A stretch of 64,000 bases of DNA, taken from Mermis nigrescens. Lineage: Eukaryota; Nematoda; Enoplea; Mermithida; Mermithidae. This document shows positions 43,186-61,481 of this stretch, piece by piece; the first letter of the stretch is position 1, and each line of letters starts with the position of its first letter. The translations under genes and the position numbers were made by a program. Below the pieces are notes generated by a model, which saw only the letters and a program-made list of their open reading frames with translations, did not search any database and was not told where the DNA came from. The stretch is taken from NCBI GenBank assembly GCA_036768485.1, contig JAVLUZ010000154.1, forward strand, positions 26,587,637 through 26,651,636. The letters run 5' to 3'.

Positions 43186-43490
43186 CCTTGTTCAACCCCG
43201 ACTCGAAAAATCATGCTCCCGGTCGGGGTTCAGGGTCGGGGTTTAGGCTGGGGTTTTTCGGGGTCGGGGATGGGGTCGGGGTCCCCGTACGATCATTGTT
43301 TAAGCCTAAACCAAAGTTGGGGCGAAAATAGTGGAGCGAGCAAAGCGGGCGGAGCAATGTTTGCCCCATTTGATGCAGAGCTTAGATCATTTCCTGGCAC
43401 CAATGTGAAAGCACATAAACTAAGCCTAAGCCTAAGCATGTCGTAAGCACAAACAAATGATTGAAAGATCTCTATCATGACACCATGAAA

Positions 43491-43930
43491 CAGTATTTTT
43501 TGTACAAGGTCCGTTTGTACATGTACAAAGATGGTCCCTAAAAGAATTTGTATATTTCGTACATACAAATTTTGGGTACTATAATATGGTACAGTAGCAA
43601 TTTTAGTGTGGCAAAAACAGAGTTGCTCGACCTTTGGTTACGTATTTTAGCAATTTTTAGGTTTCTGAGGGCAAAAATCAGTAATAATCATCTCAAAAGG
43701 ACGCGAAGTGCCAAAAAATTTGGCATTTTTCCTTTCAAAATGCAATTTCTGAAATTATAAAGATATATAGAACATAAAAGCTCATTTCAGCGCGGAGCGC
43801 CGAGAATTTTGCGAATCTCGAACCTTTTTTGCAGTTTTTGTCTTCCAAAAATCTTTGTACATGTACAAAGACGGTCCCCAAAAGTCTTTGTACATCGCAA
43901 AAAATCTTTGCCGAATACAAAAAAATCGTG
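43491..43930. mobile_element. MITE family G
   Basis: Starts CAGTATTTTTTGTACAAGG and ends with the inverse of CACGATTTTTTTGTATTCGG. Subterminal TGTACATGTACAAAGA palindromes. The flanks CCATGAAA and CCACAAAA match at six of eight positions, suggesting a worn 8-bp duplication. Confidence 0.65.
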
Positions 43931-44413
43931 CCACAAAATGGCCGTTGGTTCATCTGGTGTGGCGCGTAAATAAAGATTCGTTAATTCAAAGCCCAGGACA
44001 TCCACATTTAAAGCCATCGTAAGTAAAGCCTGTAGAAAATACACCAATATATCATTACATAGTGGCCCAAAAAGGCTACATTTCGATTTGACAGGTCATA
44101 ACTTTGGCTCATGTAAACTTCAAACTTTCAAACCGGCTGCATTTGATAGATAAAAGTCTCTTCTTTACAAATGTGTAATAAATTTTGGCCAAATTACAGT
44201 GCTTTGGGCGCTAAGGCAATTTGTTTACACCCTACTTTAATATTGTTTAAACGCCAATAGCATCATTAGTCCTGCCATCAATTTGCACCCGCTTTTGACG
44301 ATATCCTGAAATTTTTGTACTCGGTAGGACTCTTATCTATTCTGGAGATTTTAAAATAAGCTAATTAATTTTTTCACTGAACATATTGTCTCTTTAACTT
44401 GTCTTAGCTGCAG

Positions 44414-44625
44414 TATTGTTAAAAAAATCATGAAAACTCAGTTAATGGATTACGCTAAAAGAAATAGCTTGATTTCGTTTGGACAGTCTAGTTTTCTTCC
44501 AAAAAATCGTGTGAGTTGCAACTTTTGTGCTATCTAAATAAGATAATTAACAAAGTATGTAGACAAAAATGAAATCATGGATGCTGTATACTTGGGTTTT
44601 GCAAAGGCATTTGATTGCATCTAGA
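44414..44625 (+). pseudogene. LINE reverse transcriptase fragment
   Basis: Reads IVKKIMKTQLMDYAKRNSLI then SFGQSSF, and after a frame break MDAVYLGFAKAFDCI. The last matches the RT motif VDVIYLDFAKAFDKV, with the first catalytic Asp changed to Gly. Broken by stops. Confidence 0.75.
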
Positions 44626-44639
44626 CAAGACACAAAAAT

Positions 44640-44945
44640 ATTTATTGTCCAGAAAAATACACGAAATTTGGTAAAACGCAAATACATGATAAAACAGCGA
44701 CTGTAACAAGAGGACATGCAGATTACAGAATGTGAGACAACCAGGTATGCCGCCGACAATAAAATTGTAAAATCAATGTTTTGCAGCTCTTTTTTGAACG
44801 AACCAACGTTAGAAGAAGCGATGACATCATCAGTTAACTTGTTCCAGTTTTTTAAATATCTTGGGAAAAGTGGAAAAGTCGCTGAGAAGAGCATTAAATC
44901 GGACAACTGATGAAGTGAGTTTATTTTTTTAAAAATTTTTTCCAT
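44640..44945 (-). pseudogene. LINE 3' fragment in opposite orientation
   Basis: The minus frame reads LFPRYLKNWNKLTDDVIASS then NVGSFKKELQNIDF, the typical last segment of LINE ORF2 (WN-LP--VV-A-SV--FK--L). It directly abuts the plus-strand RT fragment. Confidence 0.7.
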
Positions 44946-44949
44946 CGTT

Positions 44950-47130
44950 GGAAAATAATTTTTCGATCATTTTTGGTATGCGTTCAGAACGTTTATAAAA
45001 GTTCACCCCACAGAATTTATATACTGTGCATGTTTGCCATATTCCATCAAATTTTGGAGAAACTGAAAAAAATTTCCGTTCTTTCGTAAAGTGCGCAAGA
45101 ATTTCGGAAATGCTGAATGGTACCTAAAAATCAATAAAAATGAAAATAAATGGCGATTCCTTCATTGGAAGAATATTGTTCCTTCAAGAGAAGTTCTAGC
45201 TGCAATATGCATATTCGGATATCTCTGATTGAAATTTCATATTAATGAAAAATTGACGGAAAATGCAAAAAAACGGATGGGATATAGATCGAGGTGGGAA
45301 CCCTAAAGGTGTTTTGTTTCATAAGTCGATAAAAACGTATTAGAATGCGTCATAGCTAAGAATTAATGTGTTTATTGGACTTCTAACATTTTCTTACTTT
45401 ACACGGATATTTGTAAAAACTTTTCATCATTAGTCAAGATAAGAACAAGGCAAGAAAGTATTAATTGTCCAGAAGTAATACCTTCACGAATTGAGGTAAA
45501 ACATGAATACATGACAAAATGGCAAGTAAGCAAGAGGAAAGTGTTGCACACTTTATAATTTTACTTCTCAGGTAGGACCTTAAGAGAGAATGCAAGGGAA
45601 ATCCTCTCCTCTGGAGTGGGGTTTCTTGGGTGGCGCGTTAAAGCGCCCCCCAGCGGGGTCCGAGGCAAAGGCTTGGAAAATTCAGCAAAATAAGTGTTTA
45701 AATCTTAAGTCGTTACGTTGAGATTATCAAAAGATTGTCCAAATCATGGTTCTGATGTCAGCCAAAAATAAATCAAATAGATTAACGCATCTGATATTTC
45801 CATGCTAGAATCACTAAATGAATGCTTAGAACACATGAGATGCGAATCTTTTGTACACTAATATAAGATCATGCTATGCAGCCTTTATGGTGCTTAAAGC
45901 TTTATGTTCTTTGTTGTCATTAAGTCAAAACAATTGCCCAGACTAGAGATATCGGCGCGAAACGCCGACTTTTTTAAATTTATTCTCAAAAAATCGTCAA
46001 AGGACAGCGTTACGCGACTGCATAACTCCATTTTCCTAAAAATTCAAAGATTTAACCAGGGAGAATTCCCCATCTCCCACTGGCGGTTAAAATCTAGAAA
46101 ATACAAAACGAAAACGAAAAAAATTGCTGCGATGAAAGCTGAAGGCTTCTTAGATGTATGATTGGTACTGCCACATAATAGTCATTATTGTAACATCATC
46201 AGTGTGTTATAATAGGTGTTATAATATAATAAGTTATAATAAGGGTGTTATGATACGATTTCATGAGGAAAAATTGATTTATTGCAGAATATGGTTTCCG
46301 TCCATTAGAAATCCGTAAAAATGATCTGAAAATCGTTTTTTTACCAGATGTGCTGAAATCGTGAAAATAAGGCGTGGCAAACAATCTTATTGAAAACGTC
46401 TATTGTTTCTCGAAATACTTCGGATTTTACCGCAAAATTAGCGTTTTTCGTGATTTAGCACTAGTAACCATAAAATTCATCTTTTTAACGTTTTCCTTAT
46501 TTTTTTTAACGTGTGAAATTTATGCAAATTATCGTCCAAACGCCTAAAAGTCAACCCAAGCCGCTAAATATTGTAAAGTCCTACTGGGAAGCTTTAGTGC
46601 TGTCACTGGCCAGTGTTCGGTCGCTTGTGCGAGCCAAACCAGTGCTCAACCAAAGAAGAGATTGCGCTACACAATCTAGAGATGAAGCATCAAACCTACG
46701 GGCTTGACCGCAAAAATAAGAGCTAAAAATAGCGCAGAGCTCGATGAGCGTGTAAGTCACGCCTCACGTACACTGGATCCCGACCCGACCCATATGTACA
46801 CGCATAAGGTCAAAAGTTCTGGGAGGAGGTATACCGAGTTTCGTGGTAGGGGGCTGACAAGTAATTATTCTGCTATTTAATGCCAAATTTTGATACTTAA
46901 TTCGTTGTTTTTTATTTTTCATGAATATTTGTGGTTAAATTTGCATGAAAATATGACAATAAGGTCGAAAAAATGACCTACTGCATCAAATATATACAAA
47001 GAAAAGGAAGAAAAATATCCGAATGAATGAATTGAATTGTCTAATGCTCGGAAAGTGAGTTACGTATGTAAATTACACTTCTAGGCGTTGTTTGACGCTT
47101 TCCCATTTTCCGAGTAAGGTAATAAGTTCT
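44950..47130. other. Gene-free stretch
   Basis: Contains a second copy of the LINE tail sequence (TTAATTGTCCAGAAGTAATA near 45457-45540), a GGCGCGAAACGCCGA palindrome near 45955, and several worn repeats. No exon. Confidence 0.45.
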
Positions 47131-49321
47131 GGGCCCGGTTGCTCGACTTCACCTTAATAAAGGCTAATCATTAAAAATTAATTTTTATTGGTCGGCCGGT
47201 TGCTCGACTCCACCTTAACGCCAACGACCATTAAGATTCCCTTAACGAAACCATTAACGTCAAGGTAAAACCTTAACTAATGGTTTCGTTAAGGTTCGTA
47301 AAAATCGGGTTGCTCGACTTGACCATTAATTAATCGTCGAGCATTTGTTAAGGAAGTTTAAGGGTACCATTAAAGAAACCATTTACAAAAACCTTTAATT
47401 GGCTGCATCAAGGGAAATCTATATGGTAGCGTTAAGGTAAGCTTGATGGTTGCGTTAAGGGAAGTTTAATGGTTGTGTTAAGTTCACACGCATTTCATGA
47501 GAATTTTAATCTTTTGGTTAAAATACATAGATATAAAACGTTGAGAACCATAGTCATTGAAAATTCGAATTTTCTTCTATTTTACTCTTTTAACGCTTGA
47601 CTTTTGGTGTTGGTTCGAATTCGGCTGATAATGGATTGAAGTGACAGCGATACACTTAATTAGGAAAATAAATGAAAACGCTCGTTAGTCTGGGTAAAAC
47701 ATAATTGGTTGCTTGCGATGATATGGAAATTTAAAAAAATAGAGAATTAAAAATAGGGAAGTACAATTTTGATCTTAGCGCATTTTCGGCAACAGCTAAA
47801 GAAAATGAAGAAGCCAACTGAAAAATCTCGTTCTCGAATAAAATCAGGGTTGGCAAGGCTGGGTTTTTAATCTGGGTATTTCGGGTTTTTTTGTGGGTTT
47901 TTTGGGTGCAAAAAATTGGGTTTTGGGTTTTTATCCACAGGTTACCAATTTTTCAAATAGACTGAAATAAATACTGTAGGTGATTCAAATTGTATTTCCA
48001 ATCTCTTTTTGTTTGCTTAATGCAGTTCCTTCAACAGTCTGGTCAACACAATGCCATGCTCGAAAATCTCAGCCCCTAGTTCACAATTACCATCCCATGC
48101 TGCAAAACAGGGCGCCTATATTCAGCCACCTCAATAGCCCACACTTTTCTGAGTTCGACCAATTTTTCTATTTCCTAATATTTTTTGAGAGCCAGCGCAT
48201 TTTTTGAATAAAATCTGGTAATGTCCGAGCATTGAAGAGGAAGATAAATACATATATGTGGCAACCGCAGTGAATGATCAATTTTGTTGTTGGATTTCAA
48301 TATTAGCTGAATAAAGTTGTTGCTCTTTGTTTGTCTTGTGTTTTGCAGCTGTTGGAGTATTCCTAGCTACTTTATGTAGCTCTAGTTGTCATTTCCATTG
48401 AAAAAACCCAATAAAACCCCAATAAAGCACAAAAAACCCCAAAAACAAAAACCAAAAACCCAAATTTCAAAATTTTCAAATCTAGGTTCTTTCCTTACCT
48501 GAATAAAATCTTTATAAAAATTTATTGTCATTAAAATGAACCAATGGATTTCATTTGACAGTGGATCGACGAGCATGTATCATATTATTAAATAGAAGAA
48601 CAATGAAAGAAGCTTTACTTTTCAAGTATGAAATGTAATCATTGAGTTATCTCGTGAGAACGATAATTGCATACATGAAGTCTCTATAAGAACCGCGTTT
48701 TAATTGTCATAAAATTATGTAGTTGGAAAAATTTGATAGTCAAAAAAATTTCTATTTATGTGAAGATGAGGTTTGCATCAGCCATTTTTCTGCAATTCGC
48801 ATTGTCAGTAGGCAGCGCTCATAGTTGCCTTGTCTGCAACTAGAAAAAAAGGATAAACTAATATTATTGTTATGAAATCTTCAGTATTAAGGATAACTTG
48901 CTAAATCTAAATCGGTCATAAAATTCGTCGTCATTGAAATTAGTCAAAGGACTTCTTTTGACTTCGAATCGGCGAGAACTTGTCATAATATTAAAAATCG
49001 GAACGATAGGAAGAAGCGCCATATTTTAATGTGAAAAACAATCAATGACTTCGTTAATGTAGCTCTCGACCTACCTTAAAGAATGAACCTTAACAAAACC
49101 ATTAAAGTCGTTAAGGTGAAGCCAGCAATCACAATTTACCTTGGAGAAGCCATTAAACGCTTAATGGGAGCGTTAATGCTTCAGTCGAGCAACCGGTTTT
49201 AAGGTAGACATTAAAAAACTGAGCCTTAATTAATGGCTGCACTAAGGTGGAGTCCAGCAAGCGAAATTTAAATCGACTATTAGACTTCCCTTAAAGTCGA
49301 GCTTAATGGTTGAGTCGAGCA

Positions 49322-50012
49322 TAGGGTGCCCAGATGTACTGATTTTATCAAGATTGTACTGATTTTTAGAAGCTCGTCCTGATTCTAGAAATGTCCTGAT
49401 TTTGTCCTGAAATTCGAATTCCCGTCCTGATTTGTCCTGAACTTTTTACAAATTTTAAGATAATAACGCTGAGCGTTAAATAAAGTATGTTGCGCTCAGT
49501 TAATTACTGTAAACAAGATTGCTCTGTTCATTAAAGCTGACCAAATTACATGAAATTTAAACCGCACTATTATCCGCTCTGGTCAGAAATTAAAGTATGA
49601 AAAATTCATTTTTTGATGAAACAAATGAGTTACACTCATTATTGGGAGCTTCTTCTGATGAATTTAATAATTTTTGATTAATAAAAATGGTCCACTTTGT
49701 TTCAAACCAAAAAATTTGTTGATTTGAAAACTCTAGTTGGCGTAATTTTTTCGATCCCTACATCAGACGCGGCTATGGAACGAGTATTTTCCTTGTGCAA
49801 AAAGCAGTGGCTTGCTTCAAATTAAATAATTCTATATCATGTGGTGAAATGTATAAAAAGATTTTGGGTGACGAAAATTTGCTGAATCAGATATCGTCTA
49901 ACAGTAAATACGTGTTGAATTAATGTTTCATTGTAGTGATAAACGTTATTTTAAAAAAGAGCTACTTTTTTCAAACGTCCTGATTTTGGAGCAAAGGTAT
50001 CTGGGCACCCTA
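49322..50012 (+). mobile_element. 691-bp hAT-like element with perfect 8-bp target duplication
   Basis: TAGGGTGCCCAGAT at the left and its exact inverse at the right, flanked by GTCGAGCA at 49314-49321 and 50013-50020. The target site is a module of the surrounding foldback-like element. Subterminal TCCTGATTTTGTCCTGA-type repeats. Confidence 0.9.
49721..49922 (+). pseudogene. hAT transposase C-terminal remnant
   Basis: Reads TLVGVIFSIPTSDAAMERVF then SLCKKQWL, matching the hAT pattern IP-S-A--ERVFS. A stop follows, and then MYKKILGDENLLNQISSNSK in another frame, ending at a stop near 49922. Confidence 0.75.
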
Positions 50013-50516
50013 GTCGAGCAACCCGATTTTTTTAATGGTTCCGTTAAGGTGACCATTAACGTTAAGGTAAACAATAGTTAATGGTCGAGTCGAGCAACCG
50101 GGCCCTGGTCCAAAATGGCCTGAGGGGGATATGCTTTCTAAAAGACTTGGTAGGGGGATAGCCTAATACACTTAGTGCGCATGTGTGTGCCGACCTAAGC
50201 GGGAGTAACATCGCCACTTACTGGATAAATGTCAAAAGTGCCTAAGCTTAAGCATTGTTGATTTGTGAAACTTGAAGGCCCTATAGCTCCCTCAATATTG
50301 GACAAATTTTCATAAAAATTTTTTTCGCGCATTCTTTTAACCTGTTCTGCAGGTTTAGTAAAAAATCTAAACTTTTTAACTTGTTTTTCACCCATTTGTG
50401 ACGGGACAAACATTCTGTACTCTAGCCACTGCGCCTATTTTTTACGCTGCTAATGAATGTATCATTCATACTAGCCAAGCCAATTATGTGTTTCGTACCC
50501 GTCCGTTTTCTCTCAG

Positions 50517-58897
<8,381 letters not shown>

Positions 58898-61426
58898 AAC
58901 GCTGTACGTTACACAGTGATTTAAAAAATTACGATTCACTATCATGCATATATAATTAAATATTTAATCTAGCCGTGTCGTTGTTTACCACTATTTTAAT
59001 ACTACCTACTTATTCGTTTTAAATTTTCTCACTTAAATGCTGTGTATGTTGCTTCGCGTGCTTACTATTCTCGAAATTTATCTATCCGCTTCTTACATAA
59101 TGGCACTGTCGTCGACCTGCTCTTTTTTGTCTGTTTGTTTGTTGTGGAATACATTTTTTAAACCTTATTTGTTTCGGCGTACGCGTTATGAATCCAAAGT
59201 TTAAATTTAGGGTTCTGAGAATTTTCCCTCTTATCACCATACATATGCGCGTACCTATTTATTTCATTTAGGCGTTTATTGTGCGAGAATATAGGTACAG
59301 TAAGCTCGATTAGAACTTTTATTGCCCATATTTTGTTTAAACATCATAAATAGTTTTTTAATGAGTGCGAAATCAGTTTTGTATTGATATTTTTTTGGCA
59401 TATTTCATAACAAAATCCTTAAAGGATATAAATACTTGAATGCGTTACTTCAAATTTGCGAAGTACTTACATACGCGCTTGAAATATTATAGTTCCTTAA
59501 GGTGTTGGGTTTAAAAAAGAAATTTTTGGCAACTTTCGACTGCTTATGATGACGGGCTGAAAATGGGTTGCCTTAGCCTGTTCGAACGTATATTTGTGAA
59601 ATAAAAAATCGCCTTTCAATCATCGGTTAGAGAGTTCAAATTCTATTTTCTTATCACGGAACTCAACAATTAAATACTTAGATGCGATCCTGTGTGTCTT
59701 ATTTTGCAAAAATTCGATTATTGGTTGGATTATTATGAGTTCAGTACAAGGTGCTTTACATTGTTTTTGTCAAACACATACCCGTTTAAAGAGGTTCTTA
59801 ACTAATCAAAATTCATTTTCTTCAGCGGAAGAATTGAACAGCCTAAAAATTGGAAAAAAATTGATTTTCCCATGCATCGCCACGCTATTACACAAAAATA
59901 CTGCAGATAAATTTATTAATTCCAAAAAAGTGTGATTATTAATTTTGCAAATATTTACAAGTTACAAAATAAATATTTACAAATAAATTTATAAATAAAT
60001 ATATAAACATTAGCGCTTTACTTTCTCTGAATTTTCTTTCAGTATAATAAATAAGCTTTACCGCGCGTTTCAACTGATTCGTTTCTGCAATGCACTGTTC
60101 TGTCCAAATTACCCGCATTCTCTTTATTAAATAAGCGTATGCTGTACGTTGGCATCTATACATATTCGCGCTTTACGCTGCTGTCGAACGCACTGCATTT
60201 TTCAAATAAATTCAGCGTGAAACGACCGATAATAGGCATCATCTTATTGTATGTTTCAACGTACGTATTGCCGTGATTATGCAACGTTGAACAAATAAAT
60301 TTTATCTTTTTTCCTAGCTGTCTATTTAGATAATTTCATTGCTTTGCTATTGTGTGAAAAAATGCAGCTCACAGTAGGGCGCATTTTTTTGTCCAAAAAT
60401 GCGAAATTTTCATGCTAGGGTTATTCGGAAAAATATTACACGCCGAATTGCTAGCTTTGTGCGCATGACGGTTATTGATCCTCGGTGGGTGCTGTCCCGA
60501 ATTTGTGCGATGTGCTTCTTTAATTAACACATGCGCCTTTCTTTGGCATAGATAGTTTCTTTTGAGCCTACCTACATACTTTTTTTCTGACTAGCTAGAT
60601 TTTTATAACGCTTTGTGAAATTAAAAAGGGCGGCCGCCTCCTCCCGCCGTCAAAAAATACTTGAGCGCAATGAAGAATGTGCGTTTTTAATGATTTTAGT
60701 CATTTTATCACTATTCTTCAAATCATTCTGGCGGTTCGTGCCGGGTTAGCGCAGGTACTCATTAGTGACACTTGTTGACTTTCTTGGCCTCCCAAGAAAC
60801 TTATTTTTAGGTCAGGAGCAGTTTTTGCACAGAACAATGGTTTTATGGTTCTTACAATGATTTCTTGAGTGGAGACAGTAATTTAAACAGTTAACCTAAC
60901 ATTTTAGAGAAAATTCTAACACTTTTCTCGCGTCAGGCTAGTATAAGATCGTAGTTTTTCCGTGCACAATCTTTCTACAACAAACGGGATAGCATTTATT
61001 AAACCGACACGCTATCAATAATTGCACTGCACTAAACACGAGATATAACCACAGAATTCAGTCAAAACATCGCTACAATGTTGATAATAGGCACACATAT
61101 AACACCTCGAAATATTTAGAAGGGTTCCTTGACTATATTGGAACATGAATAAGCGAGGCTTGGTAATATTGAAATTTGCATGAATTCACAAAGATGTGAA
61201 AAAATTAATTTATCAGAAGTTGCTAGCTCAAAGTAGCTCTGAATCTCTGTATCTTAGCGGCGTTTTGTTTTTTTCTCGGCGCTTTGTGCCATTTTTACCC
61301 TAATTTTGCGCGTTTTCATATAAAACGTTCGAAAGTTTTTAGTCATCAGGATTGATTTTACAAATCAAAAGACGGCAAAAAATCCCTACTGTACGCATAA
61401 TGGATGAATTTTCACACTGTTTGCAC
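58898..61426. other. Region downstream of Rho1
   Basis: Contains the Rho1 3' UTR. AATAAA at 59600-59605 and again near 59968-59997 are candidate poly(A) signals. An open frame of 66 codons at 59735-59935 has no recognised domain. No further gene seen. Confidence 0.45.
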
Positions 61427-61481
61427 TATTAGGAGAATTTGGTTCCGCCCCCATGTCAGAAAATCCTAGATCCGCCACTGA
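61427..61481 (-). mobile_element. Terminus of a CAGTGGCGGAT hAT-like element
   Basis: Reading the minus strand from 61481, CAGTGGCGGATCTAGGATTT followed by TGACATGGGGGCGGAAC resembles the left end of the MITE at 9493. The other terminus was not found. Confidence 0.5.

Larger units (their letters stand above)
38920..43298. mobile_element. Large hAT-like element with GGGGTCG subterminal repeats and 8-bp target duplication
   Basis: Left end CAGTGATCATACGGGG, right end the inverse of CAATGATCGTACGGGG, flanked by TTTAAGCC at 38912-38919 and 43299-43306. GGGGTCGGGG-type repeats lie just inside both ends (38935-39015 and 43190-43285). No transposase clearly its own was found. It contains a second hAT-like element (39143-41839). 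Confidence 0.8.
47131..50105. mobile_element. Foldback-like element with CTCGACT/TTAAGG modular arms
   Basis: Begins GGGCCCGGTTGCTCGACT and ends with its exact inverse (50088-50105). The left arm (to about 47500) repeats the CGGTTGCTCGACT module at 47131, 47194 and 47309. The right arm (from about 49070) has the inverse near 49183, 49255, 49313, 50013 and 50087. Both arms are dense in CCTTAA/TTAAGG. The centre (47500-49070) has no recognised gene. No clear target duplication. Confidence 0.7.

Noticed and set aside
47849..48480. Possible nested hAT-like element starting CAGGGTTGGCAAGG, with inverted GGGTTTTTTGGG tracts
   Set aside because: The matching right terminus and a target duplication could not be found, so it is not called as a separate element.
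59735..59935. 66-codon open frame downstream of Rho1
   Set aside because: No domain, no splice or promoter context, and it probably lies in or beyond the Rho1 3' UTR; kept only as a note.
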